Assembly: GCA_009922705.1 (NCBI GenBank)
Contig: RFUY01000002.1
Coordinates: 1 to 41,729 of the forward strand
Length of the DNA: 41,729 bases
Direction: 5' to 3'
Source: Gammaproteobacteria bacterium
Lineage (GTDB): Bacteria; Pseudomonadota; Gammaproteobacteria; Pseudomonadales; Litorivicinaceae
The notes beneath the pieces were generated by a model. That model saw only the letters and a list, made by a program, of their open reading frames with translations. It did no database searches and was not told the origin of the DNA. Below are positions 8,112 through 17,045 of this stretch, piece by piece; the stretch's first letter is position 1, and each line of letters begins with the position of its first letter. A program made the translations under genes and the position numbers.

Positions 8112-9289
8112 TGCGTCAGATACCGCGCCCGCCAGGCAGCTTCGAGAGGCTCCGTCCATGAGGCATGAGGCTCAGGCAGAGCGGGTCCAAGTTGTTCGGG
8201 GCGTAATACAGATGCTGGGATGGGAAGAGCCTCAAAGAGGGCCCTAGCGTCTGCAGGTAAACGCGTCACATCCAACACGGTTGGATCACCCCACACCTCT
8301 GGGTTTGCCTTTTCCGCCTGCCAATGCGGTGACAGCAGCGCATTGATGGTGACTAATGCGGCGGCGCGTGCCTGTGCATTAAACGGAATTGCCAGGAAAT
8401 GGGTGTTTCCGAGTGTCCCGCCGGCATGCACATGGGTTCTGACGGTCTTGGGCACACGGCCGGACGCGATCTGGCTGGCCGCCTCGTTTGGGTTAAAACT
8501 CAGCGCAATGGCCAACTCCCCATCGGCCAACAGCTGAATCATCGCCTCCGCCGAATCCGGAAATTGCACGCCTTGTCGCCAGGCCACAGCATGTAAGCGA
8601 TCCAGATAATCCCAAACCGGTGCCGTTTGTACCGCAAAGGTTGCGGGCGTAACCGGGGTCGCAAGCACCGTGGGATCAGGGGCGAGCGCGAGCAGGACAT
8701 GCTTTAAAAACGTCGTTCCGTGGAAATTCGGTGGCTCCGGATAGCTCACTCGGCCCGGATTTGCGTGTGCAAACGCCAACAGCGTTTCAAGGCTATTGGG
8801 GGGAGTGGAAACCACCGCCTCATCATGCAAAAAGACCAAGCGCGCGCGACCCCAGGGCGCTTCAAGCCCCTCTGTTGGAATCGAGAAATCCATCACGAGC
8901 GTGGGATCGTTCGGATCCAGGAATTGCGCATTGGGCAACTCAGACACAAACGGCTGACCCAATAACCCTTCCCGCTTGAGACGCGCGAAGTTTTCACCAT
9001 TGACCCACAACAGATCTGCAGAACCGCGCGCAGAACCCGCTCGACGCTCAGCTTCAATCCGTGCAATCACAGCCGCGATGTCATCGACTTTCACATGAAC
9101 TAGGCGGAGTTGATACATCGCCTCCAAGGCGTCACCCACGCGAGCGATGTACTGATTGATCGTCTCTGAGCCACCCCAGGCATTGAAGTAGACCGTTTGG
9201 CCTCGCGCCTGGCGCTCGACCTCGGACCATGTTTGGGCTGCGCCCACCTGAGCCATACCCACCAGCAACAACGCCATCAAAAACCGCAT
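8108..9289 (-). CDS. ABC transporter periplasmic substrate-binding protein (YnjB-like)
   Basis: 393 residues with an N-terminal signal peptide (MRFLMALLLVGMAQVGAAQ). The start of the mature protein has GQTVYFNAWGGSE, and the body contains DLLWVNGENFARLK and YPEPPNFHGTTFLKHVLLAL. These match the YnjB family of extracellular solute-binding proteins, related to the iron/thiamine/polyamine-binding group. A good Shine-Dalgarno (CAGGAG) lies just before the ATG. It overlaps the permease gene by 4 bases. The 103-base gap upstream, after the oxidoreductase, contains a GC-rich hairpin (9310-9333). Confidence 0.88.
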   Translation of the reverse strand: MRFLMALLLVGMAQVGAAQTWSEVERQARGQTVYFNAWGGSETINQYIARVGDALEAMYQLRLVHVKVDDIAAVIARIEAERRAGSARGSADLLWVNGENFARLKREGLLGQPFVSELPNAQFLDPNDPTLVMDFSIPTEGLEAPWGRARLVFLHDEAVVSTPPNSLETLLAFAHANPGRVSYPEPPNFHGTTFLKHVLLALAPDPTVLATPVTPATFAVQTAPVWDYLDRLHAVAWRQGVQFPDSAEAMIQLLADGELAIALSFNPNEAASQIASGRVPKTVRTHVHAGGTLGNTHFLAIPFNAQARAAALVTINALLSPHWQAEKANPEVWGDPTVLDVTRLPADARALFEALPIPASVLRPEQLGPALPEPHASWTEPLEAAWRARYLTQ

Positions 9290-9309
9290 TTCAAACTCCT
9301 GTAGACAAG

Positions 9310-9333
9310 GGGGTCCGCATCGGAGCCGACCCC
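9310..9333 (-). other. GC-rich hairpin upstream of the binding-protein gene
   Basis: GGGGTC (9310-9315) pairs with GACCCC (9328-9333) around a 12-base loop that can add two more pairs after a mismatch. It lies 21 bases before the ynjB-like start, within the longest gap of this operon. No T-run follows on the - strand, so it is not a standard terminator. It could be a processing or mRNA-stability element that sets the binding protein apart from upstream genes. This is inference from the inverted repeat alone. Confidence 0.35.
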
Positions 9334-9392
9334 AAGCTGTGCTTTCTAAGTCTCTGGGCTAGCGCACACGTTTTCAAAACATCTCATCACCG

Positions 9393-10787
9393 TTAGGGAA
9401 TCCATCGTTGCACCCAGCGCACCACAGCCCGTGTGCGATCCGAGAAGAGTCGAGGCGTAAAAAACGCACTTGCGACCCGTTTTGTCACCTCTGACCGCGT
9501 CGGATAGGGCACGATCGTCGAAGCAATCTGACTCAATCGCAAGCCTCGATCGAGGGCGAGGACCCAAGGCAGAATCAGTTCGCCCGCATGTTGTCCCAAA
9601 ATATCGACACTCAACAAGCGCCCCCGATGATCAGTCACGATTCGAATACGCCCATCGGTCCGTCCCTCGCAACGCGCCCGATCAATGTCAGAAAATGGAA
9701 TCTCAACCACGCGTTGTCCCGAGCGCGGAACCACCGCATCGCGCTGCTCAACAGTCAACCCAGCATGGGCAAGCTCTGGATCCGTATAGGTCACCCAGGG
9801 GACGGTTTGACGCCCAACTTTTGCTGGTAGACCGAATAAGGCTTGCTTAACCACGACACTGGCATGCGCACTGGCGGCGTGGGTAAAGGCCTCACGGCCT
9901 GCCACATCGCCAATGGCAAAGATATGTCGCTGACTGGTCCGCAAACGAGAATCTGTCGTCACACCTCGTGATGTCGCAGCAACCCCCGCACGCGGCAAAT
10001 CCAACGTCTCCACATTTGGCACACGGCCAGTGGCTAAGAGCAATCGACTTGCCGTCAGTGTCTGACCATCAGACAGCCGCACAGTGGTTTGGCCGTCAGC
10101 GGCTCGAGCCACGTCGCGGACCGAAGCCCCAACCAAAACGCGAATACCGCTGGCCTCGAGAATTTCCCTGAGCTCCGCAACCAAGCTCGGCTCATCGCGA
10201 GGCATGAGAACATCCGGCTCGACGACTGTCACCTGACAGCCAAATAACTGGTGTGCCTGAGCCATCTCCAGTCCAATCGGGCCGCCCCCTAACACAATCA
10301 AAGAGGTCGGCAAGTGCTCGTCTGAAAATAGCGTCTCACTGGTCCAATACGGGACAGTCTCCAACCCCGAAATCGGAGGAATGCGCGGTCTCGATCCAGT
10401 CGCAATGACAATCCGGCGCGCGCGAACGCGAGAATCACCGCCAACGACGGTCTTGGCATCCTCAAATCGAGCCAGATGCTGGATCACTCGTACGCCAAGC
10501 CCTTCAAATCGCTCGACAGAGTCATGGGGCGCAATGCTCGCAATGACCTCGCGTACCGTGGCCTTCGCACGGGCATAGTGACCAGGCCCTGCAACGCCAT
10601 CGCGCGCCGCCGCCTTGGCCGCTGCAAGCAGCGTTTTCGAAGGGACGCACCCGGTGTTTAGGCAATCACCCCCCATCCGGTGCCCCTCAAATAACACCAC
10701 GGAAGCACCCAATTGCGCAGCACCAGCCGCCACGGATAATCCGCCACTACCACCCCCGATCACGCAAAGATCAACGCGGGTTGTCAT
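9393..10787 (-). CDS. FAD-dependent pyridine nucleotide-disulfide oxidoreductase, mercuric reductase/lipoamide dehydrogenase-like
   Basis: 464 residues. The FAD-binding GGGSGG is near residues 11-16, the redox-active disulfide is C42-LNTG-C47 followed by VPSK, and an NAD(P)H-binding GGGPIGLE lies mid-protein. A second FAD motif reads FAIGDVAG. The C-terminal dimerisation domain ends with YPTRSE (Tyr about 428), where lipoamide dehydrogenase and glutathione reductase have the active-site base in HPTxxE. The enzyme is therefore unlikely to be a true lipoamide dehydrogenase, and no E1/E2 subunit genes are nearby. It lies in the same transcript as the TVP38 protein (17-base overlap), a pairing also seen in YdjX-type clusters. 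The ATG at 10787 has a strong AGGAGG eight bases upstream. Substrate unknown. Confidence 0.88.
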   Translation of the reverse strand: MTTRVDLCVIGGGSGGLSVAAGAAQLGASVVLFEGHRMGGDCLNTGCVPSKTLLAAAKAAARDGVAGPGHYARAKATVREVIASIAPHDSVERFEGLGVRVIQHLARFEDAKTVVGGDSRVRARRIVIATGSRPRIPPISGLETVPYWTSETLFSDEHLPTSLIVLGGGPIGLEMAQAHQLFGCQVTVVEPDVLMPRDEPSLVAELREILEASGIRVLVGASVRDVARAADGQTTVRLSDGQTLTASRLLLATGRVPNVETLDLPRAGVAATSRGVTTDSRLRTSQRHIFAIGDVAGREAFTHAASAHASVVVKQALFGLPAKVGRQTVPWVTYTDPELAHAGLTVEQRDAVVPRSGQRVVEIPFSDIDRARCEGRTDGRIRIVTDHRGRLLSVDILGQHAGELILPWVLALDRGLRLSQIASTIVPYPTRSEVTKRVASAFFTPRLFSDRTRAVVRWVQRWIP

Positions 10788-11466
10788 TGAGCACACCCTC
10801 CTGTCGTTGGCTCACGATTGCGGATACAACGGACAAACACCCAAGCGCAAGTAGCGGAGCCCACACCTGAGGATGTGCCAAGACGTCAAGATTTGGCATG
10901 ACCCCTTGGCTCAAGACATGATCAAATCCGACGCCCACACCGACGTAGATCAACGTTCCGGGCAAAATCCCCACTGCTGTCGACACCACAAACTGGTCAA
11001 ACCGCATGCCAAGGAGTGCTGGTAGCGCATTGGCCACCCAAAAGGGGACGACCGGAATCAGTCGAAGACTCAGTGCCCAGCGAAACGGGCGGGCTAAAAA
11101 TGCGCCCCGAAACCGTTGGAGTGCGTGGGCCAGGCGCTGCTCGGCCCATTGCCCAAAAAAGAACCGAACCATGACAAACACAATCGCAGCACCGCTCGTT
11201 GCGCCTATCCAAATCGGCACGACGCCGATCCAGCCAAAGAGTGCAGCGCCACCCAAAGTCAACACACTCGCCACAGGCAAGGAGAGTGAGACGGTCAGAC
11301 AATACAGACCACCGAACACGATCAAGGCCAAGCCCTGTGAGGCCGCAATCGCAGACTTTAAGGCCAAATAATGCAGGGACAGCGCAGAAAATGAGAGGAT
11401 GTCTCGCGCCCACCACCCAAGCCCGATGATGAGGCAGATCAACCCCAATCCAACGAATTTCTTCAC
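10771..11466 (-). CDS. TVP38/TMEM64 family membrane protein (YdjX/YdjZ-like)
   Basis: 231 residues with an N-terminal membrane helix and the SNARE-associated/VTT (DedA-like) core: PVASVLTLGGAALFGW, the FFFGQWAEQRL loop, FRWALSLRLIPVVPFWVANALPALLG and a late GILPGTLIYVGVG. VTT proteins of this type are linked to lipid scrambling or small-ion transport at the inner membrane. The start is taken as the GTG at 11466 with GGAG seven bases upstream; in-frame TTG codons at 11490 and 11508 are alternatives without a clear ribosome site. It is the first gene of the seven-gene - strand transcript, divergent from hemB across 89 bases. Confidence 0.85.
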   Translation of the reverse strand: MKKFVGLGLICLIIGLGWWARDILSFSALSLHYLALKSAIAASQGLALIVFGGLYCLTVSLSLPVASVLTLGGAALFGWIGVVPIWIGATSGAAIVFVMVRFFFGQWAEQRLAHALQRFRGAFLARPFRWALSLRLIPVVPFWVANALPALLGMRFDQFVVSTAVGILPGTLIYVGVGVGFDHVLSQGVMPNLDVLAHPQVWAPLLALGCLSVVSAIVSQRQEGVLNDNPR

Positions 11467-11491
11467 GACAATGCTCCGTTCAGAGCGCAAT

Positions 11492-11499
11492 GGTATGCT
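11492..11499 (+). promoter_or_regulatory. Candidate extended -10 promoter for hemB
   Basis: The sequence TGGTATGC followed by T gives an extended -10 (TGn plus TATGCT, 11494-11499) in the 89-base gap between the TVP38 gene and hemB. Transcription would begin near 11506, leaving a leader of about 50 bases. No good -35 is seen at 17 bases spacing, which an extended -10 does not require. Sequence match only. Confidence 0.4.
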
Positions 11500-11525
11500 G
11501 TCTCCCAAGCAATCACTACGGATAA

Positions 11526-12566
<1,041 letters not shown>

Positions 12567-12593
12567 CGAAAAAACGACTAAGGAGTCTCTCGA

Positions 12594-12920
12594 ATGAGCG
12601 ATCGGATTACCGCGTTAACCAATGACAATTTCGATACTGAAGTCGGCCAAGCCGACACGCCGGTTCTAGTGGATTTTTGGGCAGAGTGGTGCGGTCCCTG
12701 CAAAATGATTGCCCCTGTGCTTGAAGAACTCGCCGCGGACTATGACGGCAAGTTGAAAATTGCGAAATTAAACGTGGATGATCATCGGGAAACGACTGAA
12801 AAGTTTAATATTCGTGGAATCCCCACATTAATTTTGTTCAAAAACGGGGAGCCAGAAGCGACCAAAGTTGGGGCGCTCTCGAAGAGTCAATTGCAGGCGT
12901 TTTTAGATTCAAATCTCTAA
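12594..12920 (+). CDS. trxA: Thioredoxin 1
   Basis: 108 residues, the standard bacterial thioredoxin length. The active site W32-C33-G34-P35-C36 and the cis-proline loop (RGIPTLILF) are present. It reduces protein disulfides in the cytoplasm using thioredoxin reductase. A clear ribosome-binding site (AAGGAG) precedes the ATG. The trxA-rho order is conserved in gammaproteobacteria; here the 127-base gap between them holds a strong hairpin. Confidence 0.98.
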   Translation: MSDRITALTNDNFDTEVGQADTPVLVDFWAEWCGPCKMIAPVLEELAADYDGKLKIAKLNVDDHRETTEKFNIRGIPTLILFKNGEPEATKVGALSKSQLQAFLDSNL

Positions 12921-12929
12921 AACACTAGA

Positions 12930-12966
12930 CGCCCACACGGAAAGATTCTACTCTTCCCGTGTGGCG
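12930..12966 (+). promoter_or_regulatory. Hairpin in the trxA-rho intergenic leader
   Basis: CGCCCACACGG (12930-12940) pairs with CCGTGTGGCG (12957-12966), giving a ten-pair stem with one bulged C and a 16-base loop. It starts 10 bases after the trxA stop and ends about 80 bases before the rho start. No U-run follows, so it is not a typical intrinsic terminator. In E. coli the trxA-rho interval contains the rho leader, where rho controls its own synthesis by attenuation. This stem may serve trxA 3'-end formation or that control; which one is inference. The longest gene-free stretch of the window (12921-13047) holds nothing else I can name. Confidence 0.5.
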
Positions 12967-13047
12967 ACTTGTCACAACCTTCCATTTTTGTCTAATCCAA
13001 CCCAGTAAAACCCCGCCGGCCACAGCCCTGTGTGGGTCAGAGATCCC

Positions 13048-14307
13048 ATGAACCTGACAGAACTCAAACAAAAAACAATGCCCCAGTTGCTCGAGATTGC
13101 CGAGAGCATGAACCTCGAGAATCTCGCACGTAGCCGAAAGCAGGACGTGATCTTCTCCATCTTGAAAGCCCATGCAAAAAGTGGCGAAGACATTTACGGA
13201 GATGGAGTCCTTGAAATTCTCTCCGATGGCTTTGGTTTTCTTCGCTCGGCTGACTCCAGCTATCTCGCGGGCCCAGATGACATTTATGTATCTCCAAGCC
13301 AAATTCGTCGATTTAACCTGCGAAAGGGCGATTCAATTGCTGGAAAAATTCGTCCACCGAAGGATGGTGAGCGCTACTTCGCGCTGTTGAAGGTGGATGA
13401 AATCAATTTTGACCGACCTGAAAACGCAAAAAACAAAATCCTCTTTGAAAACCTGACACCGCTCTTCCCGCAAGAGCGCATGACCATGGAAATCGGAAAT
13501 GGCTCTACAGAGGATTTAACCGCCCGAATTATCGATTTGGTGTGCCCGCTCGGTAAAGGCCAGCGCGCCCTCATCGTGTCTCCGCCCAAGGCGGGTAAAA
13601 CCCTGATGCTGCAAAACATTGCCAACAGCATTACGCGAAATAACCCGGAAGCTTATTTAATCGTCTTGTTGATTGATGAACGGCCAGAAGAAGTCACCGA
13701 AATGCAGCGCACCGTGCGCGGTGAAGTGGTGGCCTCCACCTTTGACGAGCCACCCACTCGCCACGTCCAAGTGGCGGAAATGGTCATCGAAAAGGCGAAG
13801 CGACTCACCGAGCACAAGCGCGATGTGATCATCTTGTTGGACTCCATCACCCGACTCGCCCGTGCCTACAACACGGTACAGCCGTCCTCTGGAAAGGTCT
13901 TAACCGGTGGTGTGGACGCAAACGCGTTAGAGCGTCCAAAGCGCTTCTTTGGCGCCGCCCGAAATATCGAGGAAGGGGGCTCTTTGACCATTATCGCAAC
14001 CGCATTGGTTGAGACCGGATCAAAGATGGACGAAGTCATCTTCGAAGAGTTCAAGGGTACAGGGAATAGTGAATTGAACTTGGAGCGTCGAGCAGCCGAG
14101 AAGCGGATCTTCCCTGCGATCAACATTCGTAAGTCAGGAACACGTCGCGAAGACCTTTTGACCACGGAAGAAGAACTCCAGCGGATGTGGATTCTCAGAA
14201 AACTGTTGGATTCCATGGAAGATTTACAGGCCATCGAATTCTTGGTGGATCGCATTAAAACCACCAAGACCAATGATGAGTTCTTCCAATCGATGAAGAA
14301 GCGTTAA
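13048..14307 (+). CDS. rho: Transcription termination factor Rho
   Basis: 419 residues, the same length as E. coli Rho and nearly collinear with it. It forms a hexameric RNA-dependent ATPase helicase that ends transcription. The N-terminal helix bundle begins MNLTELKQK; the cold-shock-like RNA-binding domain has [19 protein letters not shown]; the ATPase has Walker A PPKAGKT and Walker [17 protein letters not shown]. The ATG at 13048 matches the family N-terminus; an in-frame upstream start at 13030 adds six residues. Its stop overlaps the hemY stop on the other strand by 4 bases, so rho has no terminator of its own. Confidence 0.99.
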   Translation: MNLTELKQKTMPQLLEIAESMNLENLARSRKQDVIFSILKAHAKSGEDIYGDGVLEILSDGFGFLRSADSSYLAGPDDIYVSPSQIRRFNLRKGDSIAGKIRPPKDGERYFALLKVDEINFDRPENAKNKILFENLTPLFPQERMTMEIGNGSTEDLTARIIDLVCPLGKGQRALIVSPPKAGKTLMLQNIANSITRNNPEAYLIVLLIDERPEEVTEMQRTVRGEVVASTFDEPPTRHVQVAEMVIEKAKRLTEHKRDVIILLDSITRLARAYNTVQPSSGKVLTGGVDANALERPKRFFGAARNIEEGGSLTIIATALVETGSKMDEVIFEEFKGTGNSELNLERRAAEKRIFPAINIRKSGTRREDLLTTEEELQRMWILRKLLDSMEDLQAIEFLVDRIKTTKTNDEFFQSMKKR

Positions 14308-15134
14308 GCGTTCAAAACGGTGGCCAAATTCTGTAACGCAGGATGCGGCCCAACCGCTGCCTCTACCGCCTCAAGGAGCACCTTAGGATCATCAGGGGCG
14401 AGCGTCTGAGCTCGGTTTCGGTAGTGAGCTGCTTCAGCATCTAGCCCCGCCAAACGCGCTAACTTCGCCTGCGCAAGTGCAAGCATCGGGCTGTCCGCAT
14501 GGCGCTTTTCAAAACGCGTCAGCTCGCGTAATCGCGTCAGGGGATCCTGAATCTCGAGATGGGTTGCCAACAGAACCCAGTCTTCCTGCCAATGCTTCGT
14601 CAACGCGCGAACCAATCCTTTAAAGTCAGTCGGTGGTAAGGACGACAGCACTGGCTTGGGTATCTTCGTCATCAACGTCTCTGCACGCGCCAAATAGCGC
14701 TGTGCACCTTCGGAATCCTCAAGTTGAGCCGCGGCCATCGCGGCTAAAATCCAATGCACGGCAGGCGCACTCTCAGTGACATGATCTTTCGTCAATAACG
14801 TCAATGCGCGCGCAGGATCACCGCGCTGTAACCACAGGGCACCCTCGGCGACGCGGCGATCTGCGCGGTCTCGACGCAGCGAACCCAATGCTCGCCACAT
14901 GACGATCGGAAGCTGACCGGTCCGCCACACTAAACCGGTGAGGAACCACACGGAAACAGTCCCCACCACGAAGGTCACCATGAAGACCCAAAATGACATC
15001 TCAACCGCATAGCCGCCGACCGAAAACAGTACATATCCTGGATCAGCCATTACCTGCTGTCCGAGCCAAATCCCCCCGGCCACAAGCATGGCAAAGAGAA
15101 GGACCCGCACGCCGACTCGCATCCATCGGGTCAT
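14304..15134 (-). CDS. hemY: HemY-like inner membrane TPR protein, short form
   Basis: 276 residues. Two N-terminal membrane helices ([17 protein letters not shown] and [18 protein letters not shown]) flank [18 protein letters not shown], which matches the HemY signature region. Then come TPR-like helices ([22 protein letters not shown]). E. coli HemY is about 398 residues, so the C-terminal TPR half is missing. It cannot simply be frameshifted away, because the opposite strand directly downstream is rho. The start at 15134 overlaps the hemX stop (ATGA). HemY is a non-enzymatic protein of the hemCDXY operon of unclear function, distinct from protoporphyrinogen oxidase of the same name. Confidence 0.8.
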   Translation of the reverse strand: MTRWMRVGVRVLLFAMLVAGGIWLGQQVMADPGYVLFSVGGYAVEMSFWVFMVTFVVGTVSVWFLTGLVWRTGQLPIVMWRALGSLRRDRADRRVAEGALWLQRGDPARALTLLTKDHVTESAPAVHWILAAMAAAQLEDSEGAQRYLARAETLMTKIPKPVLSSLPPTDFKGLVRALTKHWQEDWVLLATHLEIQDPLTRLRELTRFEKRHADSPMLALAQAKLARLAGLDAEAAHYRNRAQTLAPDDPKVLLEAVEAAVGPHPALQNLATVLNA

Positions 15135-16330
15135 TTTACGGACTCCACCGCACGCGCACTTGCCAAGCGATCGAGCCATTGCTGCCGATAAGACTTAAGG
15201 CGCTCCAACCCCTGATTGGCCTCCGGCATCGAGCGGGAAACAGCGATCGTCTCAAGCGCAACCAAGCCAGCATAGGTAGCAGCCCCCGCTCCTGTTTGCA
15301 CCTCAAAATAATGGTCCAAGGTTGAGAGGGCGGCTTGCCGCGTTGAGGAAAATAGCTCAGCCTCTTCTCGTAAAATTGCCAGCTTCAACTGCTCCAGTTG
15401 CAGGCGGAGGACCTCACGCGCCCGGCCCGCGTCAGCGGCTGAGACAAGTGGCGTGATTGGGGCCTCAAGTCGATGGATTGTGATGTATTGCGACACCCGA
15501 TCGAGTAATGGCTGAACGTCAGTGGGCAATTCCGCGACAGGCGCCGACAAACGCCTTACCGGGAGTGTTAAGTCATCAAGGCTCGCGATCATCGCCGTCA
15601 ACTTAGCTTGGACGCCAAGCACATCGAGTTCAGGGACGCTCGCGAGCGCTTGCATATCACTTGCCAAGGCTTCACGAACAGGCTGCAGTCGTGGGTCCGC
15701 AAGCTCAGCGAGAAGCGCATCCGCTGTTCGCATCAAGGTCAGCGCATTCGCGGGGTTCCGTTCGATCAAGGTCCGCTGTTGAGCCAGTTTTAACAGATAT
15801 TCCGCTTCGGCCAGCACATAGGTGTCTCGTGTATCCACTTGACTCGTTTGGACGCGCTCGGCGAGTACCTCGAGGCGTGCTAAGGCCGCCCGTGTTTCCG
15901 CTTGCAGGGCGGCCGCACGATCCTCGGCGGCCTCAAAGCGCGGCTCGATTGCATCAATGCGAGGCGTCAGTCGAGTCAGCGTCGACGACAGTGCTGAGTG
16001 CGCTCTTTGTGCCTCCTCGAGTGCGGCCACGGTCGAATTCAAACGCTTCCATTCAAGGAACCCGAACCAGCCAAGTGATCCCGTGGACGCCAAGGCCATC
16101 AGCCCCAGAGCAATCGCCAGCCAATTGGCACGATGACTGGCCTCTGTCACGATGCGCGCTTCAGTCTCAGACTCAGACCCGTCACGAGTCTGACCAGCCG
16201 CAGCGTCAGGGACGGATGACTCATGCCCAGCAACGTCGCTCTGTGACGCCGGATCTGTTGTCCTCGACTCTGTGGGTTGACTCAGTTCATCACGGTCCAC
16301 ATCCGTCCCTGGGTGTTGTGACTTAGACAT
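15131..16330 (-). CDS. hemX: HemX family membrane protein of the heme operon
   Basis: 399 residues. A Ser/Thr/Glu/Asp-rich cytoplasmic N-terminus (about 1-65) leads into one membrane helix (WLAIALGLMALASTGSLGWF), then a long periplasmic coiled coil (LNSTVAALEEAQRAHSALSS) and helical domain with YVLAEAEYLLKLAQQRTLIERN. That last segment is typical of proteins called uroporphyrinogen III methyltransferase HemX. No SAM-binding methyltransferase motifs are visible, so the enzymatic name is probably wrong. The ATG at 16330 is preferred over 16339 because the GGAGG lies nine bases before it. It overlaps hemD by 8 bases. Confidence 0.88.
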   Translation of the reverse strand: MSKSQHPGTDVDRDELSQPTESRTTDPASQSDVAGHESSVPDAAAGQTRDGSESETEARIVTEASHRANWLAIALGLMALASTGSLGWFGFLEWKRLNSTVAALEEAQRAHSALSSTLTRLTPRIDAIEPRFEAAEDRAAALQAETRAALARLEVLAERVQTSQVDTRDTYVLAEAEYLLKLAQQRTLIERNPANALTLMRTADALLAELADPRLQPVREALASDMQALASVPELDVLGVQAKLTAMIASLDDLTLPVRRLSAPVAELPTDVQPLLDRVSQYITIHRLEAPITPLVSAADAGRAREVLRLQLEQLKLAILREEAELFSSTRQAALSTLDHYFEVQTGAGAATYAGLVALETIAVSRSMPEANQGLERLKSYRQQWLDRLASARAVESVK

Positions 16331-17045
16331 GCGCTGCATCCTCCGCTAAAGCACGCTGAACTGCCTCTGGGGCCGGTGCTTCGACCAAATAATAGCGGGT
16401 TCCTGCGTGTAAATGGGAAATCGCGCGTGTGTTGGTGATTACATGTGTCATCTGCCAAAACGCAGGGATCACCTCACCAAAACATCGAATTGCCTGCATC
16501 AAGAGTCGTTCTGACCCATGAACAAGCAGGTCATTATCCGTCCAAGTTTCAGGGGAGGGCCAAATCGGACACTGGGGCACACGAGAAAATAATGCGAGTC
16601 GACTCACGTTTGGTAACGCATCAAAGGCTTCACCCCCCGTATCTCCAGTCACCACCAGTATCCGATCAGAGGGCTGTTGGACCGGCGATAACGTGGCCAT
16701 TAGCGCCGCAGCCCCGACGCCGTGCTCGGGGCATTCTGGGCACGGCCCGTCCCCTCGATAGGCTGCTGCGGTCCCCGGGCCGACAGCCCAGAGTCGAACC
16801 CCCAAGGGCCATTGCACCCAGCGATTTGCCACCCTCTCGTCAAAACAGTCCGCTGCCGTGGGGCTGGTCAGGACAACATGTGCAAATTGATCTAGATCGG
16901 CAATCCATTGCGCCTGAGCGGGCAGCAATACCTGTGGCTCAATCCGCTCACAGGGAAGTCCAAACGCCTGGAAGCCGGCCGCTTGAAATGCGGAAATGGC
17001 CGCATTCACCTGTCGGTCGACACGATTGACGAGTAGGCGCGACAT
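16323..17045 (-). CDS. hemD: Uroporphyrinogen-III synthase
   Basis: 240 residues. The family is poorly conserved, but LLVNRVDRQVNAAISAFQAAGFQAFGLPCERI, VVLTSPTAADCF, LWAVGPGTAAAYRG and ILVVTGDTGGEAF follow the two-domain pattern. It closes and inverts ring D of hydroxymethylbilane to give uroporphyrinogen III. Position between hemC and hemX confirms it. The ATG at 17045 overlaps the hemC stop by one base (TGATG); the longer open frame to 17252 is out-of-frame read-through of hemC. Confidence 0.92.
   Translation of the reverse strand: MSRLLVNRVDRQVNAAISAFQAAGFQAFGLPCERIEPQVLLPAQAQWIADLDQFAHVVLTSPTAADCFDERVANRWVQWPLGVRLWAVGPGTAAAYRGDGPCPECPEHGVGAAALMATLSPVQQPSDRILVVTGDTGGEAFDALPNVSRLALFSRVPQCPIWPSPETWTDNDLLVHGSERLLMQAIRCFGEVIPAFWQMTHVITNTRAISHLHAGTRYYLVEAPAPEAVQRALAEDAAHV

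Noticed and set aside
12957-12975. Intrinsic terminator for trxA
   Set aside because: The stem is good but the bases after it (ACTTGTCAC) contain no U-run, so it was listed as a leader hairpin instead.
14304-15134. Frameshift as the cause of the short HemY
   Set aside because: The sequence beyond the stop is the conserved end of rho on the opposite strand, so no lost HemY reading frame could be there.
15661-16326. 221-codon open frame on the + strand
   Set aside because: It lies wholly antisense to hemX, which has a clear membrane helix, coiled coil and operon position. Its composition (Arg, Pro, Ser rich) is that of a shadow frame.
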